Shown one piece after another: positions 1 through 8,301 of a stretch of 41,276 bases of DNA (position 1 is the first letter of the stretch; each line of letters opens with the position of its first letter). The notes below the pieces were generated by a model. The model did not search any database. It was given only the letters and a program-made list of their open reading frames with translations, and was not told the DNA's origin. This stretch comes from Bacteroidota bacterium (GTDB lineage Bacteria > Bacteroidota > Bacteroidia > B-17B0 > Aurantibacillaceae). Both the position numbers and the translations under genes were made by a program. The stretch spans positions 1 to 41,276 of the forward strand of contig JACDDR010000014.1 in NCBI GenBank assembly GCA_013816895.1. The letters are read 5' to 3'.

Positions 1-2
1 CT

Positions 3-845
3 TCAGGAGCTATATGCGGCGTGTTGCAATTCCGCCAGCAGTGGGTTAGTTTTACCGGTGCCCCCCAAACAATAGCGGTAGGAGCGGATATGCGTTTATC
101 AGGTGCGCCTATTGGTTTAGGATTAAGCGTTATTAGTGATAAGATCGGGCCAATGAGCACCACCTTTGCACGAGTAGCAGGTTCATATCTTATTCCGAAT
201 TTAGCAGGTGGAACTCTTGGTTTAGGCCTTGATGTGGGTATTTTACAAAAATCTATTAATTCCAACTGGGTCGTTCCGGAGCCAGGTAAAATTGATCCAA
301 CTATACCAGGAACATACGGAGATGCGCTGAGCAATCCGGCTTTGGGTAAAGCTACTTACGATTTAGGTTTTGGTGCCTTTTACCAAATTCCAGGCAGGTT
401 TTACGCCGGTTTATCCAGCACCCACTTACCAGCTCAAACGGTAGGCTCTGGCGCTATTAAATACGATATGACCCGTCACTATTACGTAATGTCAGGATAC
501 ATTTTCCCGATTAACCCCAATAATGAAATTGGTGTTAACGTAAAATATAAGTCTGATTTAGCAGCAGGAGCTTTCGATGCCAATCTGATTTACTCATATT
601 TAGTTACTCCGGCTCAGAAAATTTCCCTCGGCGCTACATACCGCGTTAACGACGCAGCCGCAGTGTTGTTAGGATATCAGATGCCTTACCGTAATTATAC
701 CTTTAAATTAGGTTATTCTTATGATTTTACATTATCAAAAATCAAAGGATATTCAAGCGGAACACATGAGCTTATTTTAGGAGTATGTTTCACCCCGCAG
801 ATCAAGAAGATATCTTCTTATGGCGATGACCGCTTCCTTAATTAA
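3..845 (+). CDS. porP: PorP/SprF family T9SS outer-membrane protein (5' partial)
   Basis: The reading frame is open to the left edge, so the N-terminus and signal peptide are missing; the GTG at 21 is not a credible start because the frame continues upstream with family-like residues. The visible part begins with the RQQWVSFTGAPQT motif typical of PorP/SprF (Pfam PorP_SprF), followed by alternating beta-strand segments of an outer-membrane barrel and a C-terminal strand (ELILGVCF). In the family, PorP/SprF proteins pair with T9SS components or with partner adhesins such as SprB and can help anchor cargo at the surface. It lies 131 bp upstream of gldK on the same strand, the porP-K-L-M-N order known from Porphyromonas gingivalis. 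That position supports a T9SS role rather than one of the many stray SprF paralogues. Confidence 0.88.
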   Translation, partial: SGAICGVLQFRQQWVSFTGAPQTIAVGADMRLSGAPIGLGLSVISDKIGPMSTTFARVAGSYLIPNLAGGTLGLGLDVGILQKSINSNWVVPEPGKIDPTIPGTYGDALSNPALGKATYDLGFGAFYQIPGRFYAGLSSTHLPAQTVGSGAIKYDMTRHYYVMSGYIFPINPNNEIGVNVKYKSDLAAGAFDANLIYSYLVTPAQKISLGATYRVNDAAAVLLGYQMPYRNYTFKLGYSYDFTLSKIKGYSSGTHELILGVCFTPQIKKISSYGDDRFLN

Positions 846-976
846 AAAAAAACTGTAACCTTTTTGCGATAATTTCGTTTAAGCCATTTACAACTAACAA
901 TCAGTGTTAATAAAAACTATAGATAAAACACGTGTAACCTTTGATTGCAGTTGGGTTATAAACTAAAACAAGTAAT

Positions 977-2521
977 ATGAAAAAACTCTTGGTATTAGCT
1001 TCATTTGTGGCCCTTGTTACTGGATGTAACAAGCGCACCGGCGAACTTACAGGTGTGCCCGGCCGCGAAAAATGGTATCAGCCCGATCCTTTCGGAACGC
1101 TTTACATCCCAATGGGAAGCTACCATATGGGTCCTGATGATGAAGAAGCCCCAATGGCCCACACTACCAAATCTAAAATGGTATCGGTTCAGGCTTTTTA
1201 TATCGATGATTCCGAGCTTTCTAATAATGAATACCGCCAGTTTGTGTACTGGGTTCGCGACTCTATAGCCCGCAAGCTGTTGGCATACGGTTCTAACGGG
1301 CAGGCTGAAGACTACCAGATCTCACAGGATGAATTCCTTGGAATGTGGCCGATATACAAAGGTGACAATAACCTTCAGGATCCCTACATTAATTGGGATA
1401 CTAAAATCAAATGGGAAAGTGACGACGATGATTACCGTGCTGATCTTCAACCTCTTTATTTGCCTGAAGGAGAACGTTTTTATAACCGTAAGGAAATTGA
1501 TGCCCGTAAATTAAACTATGAATATTACAGGATCGATATCCGTTTAGCTGCTTCTAAATCCAATCGCTTTGTTCCTAACAAGTCTTCTGATGTACAGGAT
1601 GCATCGCATGAATACAAAAAAGCAGACTATATTAACGGTGTTCATACCAACGACGGTCAAAATGGTGCTCCGGGCGGGCAATCTACCCTTGTGGGAGATC
1701 CTGCAAAAGACAGTAAAACACTGGGTACTTATAATGTTAAAGATCAGGTTTCCGTTGGTCAGAGTAACTACGTTCCGCGTGAGCGTAAAGGAGTTGACCG
1801 TTCTGTATTTATCATTAAAGATGTTATTAATGTTTATCCTGATACCCTGGCGTGGGTTCATGATTATACTTATTCATTTAACGAACCATTAACAAACATG
1901 TATTTCTGGCACCCGGCATATGATGATTACCCGGTAGTAGGCGTAACATGGAAACAAGCCCGCGCATTCTCTATCTGGCGTTCATTATTATTGAACAATT
2001 ACCTGATCGGTACCGGTCAAACGATTGTAAATGATTTCCGTCTTCCAACTGAAAGTGAGTGGGAATACGCGGCGCGCGGTGGTCTGGACAAATCTCCATA
2101 CCCTTGGGGTGGTCCTTATATCCGTAACGCACGTGGATGTTTCTTAGGAAACTTTAAACCAATGCGCGGATCATACATTGATGACGGTGGATTCCACTCA
2201 GTGTATATTTATTCCTATAACCCGAATGATTATGGTTTATATTGCATGGCCGGTAACGTTTCTGAGTGGACAAGCAACGCTTATGACGAGTCAGCCTATG
2301 ATTTCTCACACGATTTAAATCCGGATTATGTTTACGAAGCACAGGATAAGGACGCAACGGTTCTTAAACGGAAGGTTATCCGCGGCGGAAGCTGGAAAGA
2401 TGTAGGATATTACCTTCAGACAAGCGCACGTACTTACGAATACCAGGATACCGCAAAATGTTACCTTGGTTTCCGTAACGTAATGACGTATTTAGGTCGC
2501 GCAAAGGGTGATGATATTTAA
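977..2521 (+). CDS. gldK: GldK/PorK, T9SS ring lipoprotein
   Basis: The 514-residue protein starts with a lipoprotein signal peptide; the lipobox VTGC puts the acylated Cys at about residue 17. The rest is an FGE-sulfatase/C-type-lectin-like fold: the early PMGSYHMGPDDEE motif, the middle VVGVTWKQARAFSIWR and LPTESEWEYAARGG motifs, and a C-terminal GNVSEW and VIRGGSWKD block with GFR. GldK/PorK forms the large periplasmic ring with GldN/PorN under the outer membrane in the type IX secretion system. The enzyme-like fold is structural here. It is followed by gldL after 55 bp, without an intervening terminator. The ATG at 977 is the only start that gives the signal peptide. Confidence 0.96.
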   Translation: MKKLLVLASFVALVTGCNKRTGELTGVPGREKWYQPDPFGTLYIPMGSYHMGPDDEEAPMAHTTKSKMVSVQAFYIDDSELSNNEYRQFVYWVRDSIARKLLAYGSNGQAEDYQISQDEFLGMWPIYKGDNNLQDPYINWDTKIKWESDDDDYRADLQPLYLPEGERFYNRKEIDARKLNYEYYRIDIRLAASKSNRFVPNKSSDVQDASHEYKKADYINGVHTNDGQNGAPGGQSTLVGDPAKDSKTLGTYNVKDQVSVGQSNYVPRERKGVDRSVFIIKDVINVYPDTLAWVHDYTYSFNEPLTNMYFWHPAYDDYPVVGVTWKQARAFSIWRSLLLNNYLIGTGQTIVNDFRLPTESEWEYAARGGLDKSPYPWGGPYIRNARGCFLGNFKPMRGSYIDDGGFHSVYIYSYNPNDYGLYCMAGNVSEWTSNAYDESAYDFSHDLNPDYVYEAQDKDATVLKRKVIRGGSWKDVGYYLQTSARTYEYQDTAKCYLGFRNVMTYLGRAKGDDI

Positions 2522-2576
2522 TTGAAAACACACAAACACAAACAAATAAAACAACTAACACTAACAAAACACAGCT

Positions 2577-3377
2577 ATGAGTAAATTAGGAAAAGTAAAG
2601 GGGTTCAAAAGGTTCTTACACCTTGCATCTTGTATCGGGGCGGCCATTGTAATTATGGGAGCATTATTTAAAATTATGCACTGGCCTTTTGCTTCTGAAA
2701 TGTTAATCGTAGGTCTAAGTACTGAGGCCTTTTTATTCTGTTTATTTGCTTCCGACATTCCACACGAAGATGTTGACTGGACATTAGCTTATCCTGAATT
2801 AGCGGGAATGGGTCATGAAGAGACTGACGAGAAAGAGGGTTCTGGTTTACCAATAAGCAATCAACTGGATAATTTATTAGTGGAAGCTAAAATAGGTCCT
2901 GAGTTACTTGAAAGTTTAGGTTCAGGAATGAAATCGTTGGGCGAGAGCGCGAATAAAATCGCGGATATCAGCAATGCTACGGTAGCTACCAACGAATATG
3001 TTGATAATGTAAAAAAAGCTTCAAGCAGTGTTTCTAATTTAGCTGATACTTATCAGAAAGCAGCCTCAACAATGGCTGATCTGGCAAGCTCTAACGATGC
3101 TGGTCATTCTATCGGAGAATCTCTGAATTCAGTTTCAAAAAATCTTTCGGCATTAAATGCCACTTATGAATTGCAGATACAGGGAAGCAAATCTCACCTG
3201 GATGCAACTTCTAAATTCTATGATGGTTTACATGACTTAATGAAGAATCTTCACGATTCTGTGGATGATACCAAGACGTATCGCAAGGAAATGAGCCAGT
3301 TGTCTGGTAACTTAACAGCATTGAATACCATTTATGGTAACATGTTAAGTGCTATGAATTTTAACAACAAAGGCTAA
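2577..3377 (+). CDS. gldL: GldL/PorL, T9SS inner-membrane motor protein
   Basis: The 266-residue protein has two N-terminal transmembrane helices (about residues 14-35 and 40-59) followed by a long cytoplasmic region rich in helix and coiled coil. The second helix carries a buried glutamate (E50, in the context GLSTEAFLF), matching the conserved glutamate that the GldLM proton-driven motor needs in Flavobacterium. GldL and GldM form this inner-membrane motor, which powers T9SS secretion and gliding. The KMHWPF-like loop between the helices is also family-typical (here KIMHWPF). The gene sits between gldK and gldM. Its leader (2522-2576) is strikingly A/C-rich and has no Shine-Dalgarno sequence. 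Confidence 0.96.
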   Translation: MSKLGKVKGFKRFLHLASCIGAAIVIMGALFKIMHWPFASEMLIVGLSTEAFLFCLFASDIPHEDVDWTLAYPELAGMGHEETDEKEGSGLPISNQLDNLLVEAKIGPELLESLGSGMKSLGESANKIADISNATVATNEYVDNVKKASSSVSNLADTYQKAASTMADLASSNDAGHSIGESLNSVSKNLSALNATYELQIQGSKSHLDATSKFYDGLHDLMKNLHDSVDDTKTYRKEMSQLSGNLTALNTIYGNMLSAMNFNNKG

Positions 3378-3446
3378 ATTAAGTTGTAACCAAACTTATT
3401 TTTAGAATTATTATTTAAACACACACTTTAAAACAAATTAAATAAA

Positions 3447-5117
3447 ATGGCAGGCGGAGGCAAAGAAACCCCTAGGCAGAAGATGATTGGTATGATGTAC
3501 CTTGTACTTACCGCTCTTCTGGCGATGAATGTTACCAAACAAGTGCTAAAAGGTTACGTGACCGTAAACGACAGTATTGAGAAAGGTCGGAAAAATCTGG
3601 ATGACAACAATAAACGAATCACCGAAGCCTTTCAACAGGCTATTGGAGGTAATCCAGGTGCCGCGCCTTATTACGAGAAGGCCTTGGAGGTGCAAAAAAT
3701 GATCAAAACAACCGTAGATTACATTGATAAAGTAAAAGGCAGAGTAATAAAGGTAAATGAAGGTATGCCTGAGTCGGCTCCTGATACTACCACTCTAAAA
3801 TGGACTTTAAAGAATGGTAAAATCGACGGTTATGATGAGCCTACCCGAATTCTTATTGGCCCGGAAGCAAACACTCCTATTAAAACTGAGTTTAGTGCTA
3901 ATGAATTAAGAACAAAAATCGAGGGTTTAGTAAGCGGAATGATTGCTTTGATGGATAAAATGCAAACTGATCCTAAAACCAAACTATATCCCGCCGACTA
4001 TGAATCTCTAAAGAAAAAGATATTGTCTATTAAGCCTCATGCAACAGGGGAAGAAGAAGATGGTATTAAAATGGACTGGGAAGCCGAAAATTTTTACCAC
4101 CTGCCTGAAGGTGCCGTGGTTTGTAACTTAAATAAGATTGCAGCCGATTTAAAAAACATGGAAGCTGAAATGTTAGGAGTGTTCTCAAGTGCAAGCGGAA
4201 AACTAGCTATCAAATTTGACAATATCGTTGCCAGGGTTGTAGCGCCATCTTCTTACATTCAGGCTGGTCAACCTTACGAGGCAAGTATATTTCTTGCTGC
4301 ATCTTCTTCTAAGTTAGGCCAGGGTGATATGGAAATTATATTAGGAGTTGACTCTTCAGCAGCAGCTTCCGGAGGAAAAGGTGAACTCGTTCCTTTGGTA
4401 AATGGCGAAGGCGCCTATAAAGTTGGTACAAGTGCTGAAGGTGATAAAGACTACAAAGGGGTTATTAAATACAAAAATCCTGATGGAACATTTAAGTTTT
4501 ATCCTTTTAGTGGGCAGTATAAGGTAGCCAAAGCTGCCGCTTCAGTGTCCGCGGATTTAATGAATGTGTTTTATGCCGGTGTTCCAAACCCGGTAACTGC
4601 CGCCGCTGCTGGTATTTCTCCTGCCGACATTTCTATTTCTGCTTCAGGTGCAGGTGTTAGGGTTGCTGCTAAAGGAAATGGTAAATACGAAATGACCTTC
4701 GGTGGAACCGGTGATTGTATGATTACTGTGAGCGCTAAAACCAAAGACGGTGTGAAATCGCAAGGCCCTCCAATTAAATTCAGGGTTAAGCCTTTACCGA
4801 AACCAGATATTAAAGTTGGCGGTAAATTTGCCCCGCCTGAAATGAAGAAAAGTGATCTTGCCGTTGTATCAGCAATTGGTGCAGGTGCAGCAGGATTCGA
4901 CTTTGCGGCTAACTACATTGTTCAATCATTAGAGGTAACAGGAAAAGTTAAAGGAAAATTAGTTCAGGGTGCATGTCAGGGAAGTTCCCTGTCAGGTGAT
5001 GCATTGAATATTTTCAGAGGTGCTGATCCTAACACAAAGATTTACGTTGATGCCAAAATTAAAGGCCCGGATGGTAAACTTACAAGTACCACCACCGGTA
5101 TCAAAGTAGTGAAATAA
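3447..5117 (+). CDS. gldM: GldM/PorM, T9SS trans-periplasmic motor shaft
   Basis: The 556-residue protein opens with MAGGGKETPRQKMIGMMYL, the hallmark GldM N-terminus, and has one transmembrane helix at about residues 13-33. The rest is periplasmic, with an N-terminal helical bundle, then several Ig-like beta domains. In the family it pairs with GldL as the rotating or force-transmitting shaft that reaches the GldK-GldN ring. The segment after residue 290 is rich in Ala, Gly and Ser, and the GldM C-terminal domain follows (KPLPKPDIKVGG). Length is slightly above the roughly 510-520 residues of well-studied homologues. A perfect 11-bp hairpin lies between this gene and gldN. Confidence 0.96.
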   Translation: MAGGGKETPRQKMIGMMYLVLTALLAMNVTKQVLKGYVTVNDSIEKGRKNLDDNNKRITEAFQQAIGGNPGAAPYYEKALEVQKMIKTTVDYIDKVKGRVIKVNEGMPESAPDTTTLKWTLKNGKIDGYDEPTRILIGPEANTPIKTEFSANELRTKIEGLVSGMIALMDKMQTDPKTKLYPADYESLKKKILSIKPHATGEEEDGIKMDWEAENFYHLPEGAVVCNLNKIAADLKNMEAEMLGVFSSASGKLAIKFDNIVARVVAPSSYIQAGQPYEASIFLAASSSKLGQGDMEIILGVDSSAAASGGKGELVPLVNGEGAYKVGTSAEGDKDYKGVIKYKNPDGTFKFYPFSGQYKVAKAAASVSADLMNVFYAGVPNPVTAAAAGISPADISISASGAGVRVAAKGNGKYEMTFGGTGDCMITVSAKTKDGVKSQGPPIKFRVKPLPKPDIKVGGKFAPPEMKKSDLAVVSAIGAGAAGFDFAANYIVQSLEVTGKVKGKLVQGACQGSSLSGDALNIFRGADPNTKIYVDAKIKGPDGKLTSTTTGIKVVK

Positions 5118-5123
5118 CATTGT

Positions 5124-5152
5124 AACCTTGCTGCTGAATCGGCAGCAAGGTT
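5124..5152 (+). promoter_or_regulatory. Hairpin between gldM and gldN
   Basis: A perfect 11-bp inverted repeat (AACCTTGCTGC / GCAGCAAGGTT) encloses a 7-nt loop. It starts 6 bp after the gldM stop codon. The sequence after it (TATTTG) is not a proper U-tract, so a full terminator is unlikely; an attenuator or an mRNA processing or stabilising element that sets gldN level relative to gldM is more plausible. That role is inference. Confidence 0.6.
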
Positions 5153-5177
5153 TATTTGAACATTAATTATACCGAAT

Positions 5178-6038
5178 ATGAAACTAATATCTAAAATCGC
5201 TTTAACCTGGATGATGGTGTTGATCGCAACCAGTATTAAGGCTCAGCCTGGGGTTTTCCAGCCTGGCGATTACAGAGACGGAATATACGACAAGGAAAAT
5301 ACCGTTAACCGTCGCTACATTCCTTATACGCATTTAAGAGAAGGCGATGTAACCTGGGAAAAAAGGGTTTGGAGAAGGATCGATCCTCGTGAGAAAATTA
5401 ATCAGACTCTGTATTACCCTACCACCAATGTAACCGGACGTATGTCATTGGTTCAGGTATTATTAAAGTATATTCTGAATGGCGAAGCAATGGCTTTCCA
5501 GGATGAAGAATTTCAGATTCCTTTTGAAAAATCAGCTATCAGATCTAAACTGGTATTACAACCCGATTCTACAGAAACGGAGAATTTTGATGCGGAAGGT
5601 AATGCCGTTACTGTAAAGGTTCTGCCACCTGCAGATTCTACCTGGATCTATGAAAATTTTTGCGGGGTAGATGTAAAAGAAGATTGGTTCTTTGATAAGC
5701 AAAAATCCGTTCTCGAAGTGAGGATTATTGGCTTAGGTATCAGTGTTTTAACCAAGGGTAAAGAGGATTTGGGCTGTAACAGCATGTTTTGGGTGTATTT
5801 CCCTTCCTGCAGGCCTTTCTTCGCTAAACATGAGGTATTCAATACTAAAAACGACAGCGAAAGAAGGACTTTTGAAGATATTTTCTGGAAACGTCAGTTT
5901 GCCAGCATGGTTTATAAAGAATCTAACGTTTACGACAGGAACATTGAGCAGTATTCTAAAGGAATTGACGCTCTTCTTGAATCCGACAGGATAAAAGGCG
6001 ACATCTTCCGCTGGGAACATGATCTATGGCATTTCTAA
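5178..6038 (+). CDS. gldN: GldN/PorN, T9SS ring component
   Basis: The 286-residue secreted protein has a signal peptide ending near residue 23 (SIKAQ). The body carries GldN family landmarks: the region with RRYIPYTHLREGDVTWEKRVWR, then IDPREKINQTLYYP, and a C-terminal block with MFWVYFPSCRPFF and the FEDIFWKRQFAS segment. GldN/PorN binds GldK/PorK in the periplasmic ring of the T9SS and contacts GldM. It is the last gene of the cluster and is followed by a clear intrinsic terminator at 6055-6080, so porP-gldN is probably one unit, possibly modulated at the gldM-gldN hairpin. Confidence 0.95.
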   Translation: MKLISKIALTWMMVLIATSIKAQPGVFQPGDYRDGIYDKENTVNRRYIPYTHLREGDVTWEKRVWRRIDPREKINQTLYYPTTNVTGRMSLVQVLLKYILNGEAMAFQDEEFQIPFEKSAIRSKLVLQPDSTETENFDAEGNAVTVKVLPPADSTWIYENFCGVDVKEDWFFDKQKSVLEVRIIGLGISVLTKGKEDLGCNSMFWVYFPSCRPFFAKHEVFNTKNDSERRTFEDIFWKRQFASMVYKESNVYDRNIEQYSKGIDALLESDRIKGDIFRWEHDLWHF

Positions 6039-6054
6039 ACCAAACCAAAAATTT

Positions 6055-6080
6055 AAAGCCTCCGTTCCGGGGGCTTTTTT
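6055..6080 (+). terminator. Intrinsic terminator after gldN
   Basis: A 10-bp stem (AAAGCCTCCG / CGGGGGCTTT, one G-U pair) with a 3-nt loop is followed directly by a T-rich run. It lies 17 bp beyond the gldN stop and closes the T9SS operon. Confidence 0.9.
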
Positions 6081-6152
6081 ATTTCTGTTTTTTGCCCTCA
6101 TAAGTCGGCTGCTTCGGTCCATTATTAATTTACCCTTGTCCGAAATAAATAT

Positions 6153-6160
6153 TATTTTTG
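6153..6160 (+). promoter_or_regulatory. Bacteroidota -7 box TATTTTTG
   Basis: The octamer matches the TAnnTTTG -7 consensus of Bacteroidota. It lies after the gldN terminator and 22 bp before the ATG at 6183, so it is a sensible promoter for the lipoprotein gene. I do not see a convincing -33 TTTG at the usual spacing. Confidence 0.5.
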
Positions 6161-6182
6161 TTCACCTTAAAAATAAACTGTT

Positions 6183-7043
6183 ATGATGAACAAAATAACC
6201 ATTCTCGGATTCGGCCTTTTTACATTTGTTTTTGCTTCCTGCGGCGATAGCGCTTCACATGAATCTGAACATGGAATGGATACAACTCATGTAGTGGTAA
6301 AAGACACCACAAAAGTTACCGTGGCAGATACCACTAAATTTAAATTTGATTTTGCGCTTGCCAATATCCCTTCTCCGGCTGTAAGCATGCAGGAAATGGG
6401 AACCTGGAACGTGCCTTATGATAATGCTATTTTAAACGATGTAAAAAATTCTTCAAAATATGCCACTGAATTTCAGAAAGGAATTAATATCGGTGTTTAC
6501 AATATCGACATGTGTTATGCCATGGCCCACGAAAAAGGGGAAGATGTGTTAAAGTACATGAAAAATGTTATAACGTTAAGTGACGCTCTTGGTCTAAAAG
6601 GCGCTGTTAACGGGATGATCGGAAAAAGAGCGGAAAGCAATCTTGGTAATAAAGATTCGCTATTTAAAATACTGGATGAAATATTTGTAAAAAGCGATGA
6701 CTACCTCAGAACAAATGACCGCGTGTTCACTGCGGCAACCGTATTCACAGGCGGATGGCTCGAAAACCTGCACATTACCTGTCAAACCGGCATGAACGCA
6801 ACAGATGCGGCTGTTAAGGCAAAGGTGAGTAATTTGTTATGGGAGCAAAGATTTCACCTTGGAAATATTATTAATATGCTTGGTGATTATAAAGATAAAA
6901 AAGAAGGAACTCAGTTGGTTGCCGACCTCAAGCCAATTCACGAAGAGATTTCGGCCGTTAAGCAAAGCAAAGATATGGATGAAGCAAAATTCAAGAGTAT
7001 CTGTACAAAAATTACAAACCTTCGTAATAAACTAACCAAATAA
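6183..7043 (+). CDS. Conserved Bacteroidota lipoprotein of unknown function
   Basis: The 286-residue protein has a type II signal peptide, with lipobox FASC (Cys at residue 20) followed by GDSASHESEH. A hydrophilic Thr/Lys/Asp-rich linker of about 35 residues leads into a mostly helical domain (residues about 60-286). It has no enzyme motif I recognise. Proteins of this shape are common in Bacteroidota as hypothetical lipoproteins; the exposed His-rich start could bind metal, but that is speculation. The gene stands alone between two terminators, with its own -7 box, so it is an independent transcript. Start choice: ATG at 6183, with a second ATG at 6186 equally possible. Confidence 0.8.
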   Translation: MMNKITILGFGLFTFVFASCGDSASHESEHGMDTTHVVVKDTTKVTVADTTKFKFDFALANIPSPAVSMQEMGTWNVPYDNAILNDVKNSSKYATEFQKGINIGVYNIDMCYAMAHEKGEDVLKYMKNVITLSDALGLKGAVNGMIGKRAESNLGNKDSLFKILDEIFVKSDDYLRTNDRVFTAATVFTGGWLENLHITCQTGMNATDAAVKAKVSNLLWEQRFHLGNIINMLGDYKDKKEGTQLVADLKPIHEEISAVKQSKDMDEAKFKSICTKITNLRNKLTK

Positions 7044-7049
7044 AATTTT

Positions 7050-7074
7050 AAAAGCGGCTCCGGTCGCTTTTTTT
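7050..7074 (+). terminator. Intrinsic terminator after the 6183 lipoprotein gene
   Basis: The stem AAAAGCG / CGCTTTT, which can extend inward with a mismatch around the loop, is followed by a run of T residues. It begins 6 bp after the stop codon. Confidence 0.85.
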
Positions 7075-7121
7075 AAAAGGTTAAAAATACTAAAACCGCC
7101 TTCCCTTAATATAAACCTTGT

Positions 7122-7129
7122 TATATTTG
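7122..7129 (+). promoter_or_regulatory. -7 box TATATTTG, predicts a leaderless mRNA
   Basis: An exact TAnnTTTG match ends only 3 bp before the ATG at 7133. In this phylum transcription starts a few bases after the box, so the transcript should begin at or beside the A of the ATG. Confidence 0.65.
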
Positions 7130-7132
7130 TGT

Positions 7133-8251
7133 ATGATCAAAAAATTGCTGACGTTCAGTCTTGGGTTGCTTTTCCTGAGTTCTTTTTCTCAACAAAAATC
7201 AAAGCCTTTCTCTTTTAAAATAGATGGCTCAATAAGAAATTTTACCGGTAAAAAAATCTACGTTCATCACAAGTGGGAAGAGAAAGATTATTCCGACTCG
7301 GCCAACATAGTGAATGGTAAATTTTCATTTAATTTAAAAAGTATCGATCCGAATATGTATTGGTTTACAACAACCAATAATATAAATGCGCAGCCTAATC
7401 TAATTTTTTTCGCGGACGCCTCTAACGTAAAAGCCTCACTTATCGGTGATTCTATTTATAATTCAAAAGTTGAGGCAGGACAAACCCAGAAAGATTATCT
7501 GGAGTACCGTACGGTCATTAATAACTTTGTAGCGCAACAGCAAAAGCTTCAAACCGATTACAATGCCGCTACACAGTCAAACGACTACAACGCCCTGAAT
7601 GCCATTCGTGCAGAATACGGCAGCCTTAACACACAGTTTATTAGCGGACTTAAAAACTTCGTAAAAATGCATCCTAAATCTGCCGTGAGCGGCTTCATTA
7701 TCTATAATGACATGAATAATCCAAACATTCCTTATGAAGATGTACTGGAAGCATTAAGCTATGTAGATAAAAGCATTGAAGAAACTAAATTTATAAAGTT
7801 GGCCAATAAACGTGTTGAATCGGTTAAAGGAACGATGGTGGGTTATCCTGCTACTAATTTCAGTCAGAATACGCCTGACGGGAAGCCCCTGAAGTTATCC
7901 GACTTTAAAGGAAAATATGTGTTGGTTGATTTCTGGGCGAGCTGGTGTGGTCCTTGCCGTCAGGAAAACCCGAATGTTGTAGCTGCTTTTTCAAAATATA
8001 AGGATAAGGGATTCACCATTCTTGGGGTGTCATTTGATTCCAACAAAGATAAATGGGTAGAAGCTATTCAAAAAGATAACCTTACCTGGTCGCATGTGAG
8101 CGATCTTAAAGGCTGGGGCAACGAAGTAGGCAAAATGTACAGTATTACCAGCATTCCTCAGAACATCCTTGTAGGAAAAGACGGTAAAATTATTGCCAAA
8201 AATCTCAGAGGTGCTGCCCTTGAAGAAAAATTGGCTGAAATAATAAAATAA
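7133..8251 (+). CDS. TlpA-like thiol-disulfide oxidoreductase with N-terminal DUF4369-type domain
   Basis: The 372-residue exported protein has a signal peptide ending near FSSFSQ (about residue 20; no lipobox Cys). It then has a beta-rich DUF4369-like domain (about 25-130), a helical linker, and a C-terminal AhpC/TSA-TlpA thioredoxin fold (about 235-372). The active site is WCGPC (Cys 272 and 275), with the cis-Pro loop TSIPQNI near residue 340. Such proteins reduce or shuffle disulfides in the periplasm and are abundant in Bacteroidota; the substrate is unknown. I chose ATG 7133 over the upstream TTG at 7118 because it starts the signal peptide, and the -7 box overlaps the longer version. 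Confidence 0.88.
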   Translation: MIKKLLTFSLGLLFLSSFSQQKSKPFSFKIDGSIRNFTGKKIYVHHKWEEKDYSDSANIVNGKFSFNLKSIDPNMYWFTTTNNINAQPNLIFFADASNVKASLIGDSIYNSKVEAGQTQKDYLEYRTVINNFVAQQQKLQTDYNAATQSNDYNALNAIRAEYGSLNTQFISGLKNFVKMHPKSAVSGFIIYNDMNNPNIPYEDVLEALSYVDKSIEETKFIKLANKRVESVKGTMVGYPATNFSQNTPDGKPLKLSDFKGKYVLVDFWASWCGPCRQENPNVVAAFSKYKDKGFTILGVSFDSNKDKWVEAIQKDNLTWSHVSDLKGWGNEVGKMYSITSIPQNILVGKDGKIIAKNLRGAALEEKLAEIIK

Positions 8252-8276
8252 GAAGCCACCATTTCGGTTAAAAAAC

Positions 8277-8284
8277 TAAATTTG
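8277..8284 (+). promoter_or_regulatory. -7 box TAAATTTG
   Basis: An exact TAnnTTTG match lies 17 bp before the ATG at 8302, in the 50-bp gap after the TlpA-like gene. It probably drives the parvulin gene separately from its neighbour. Confidence 0.55.
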
Positions 8285-8301
8285 CCATAAATTTTTAAAG
8301 T

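Noticed and set aside
21..23. GTG start of the PorP-like gene
   Set aside because: The frame stays open to the left edge with family-like residues, so the gene is cut by the window.
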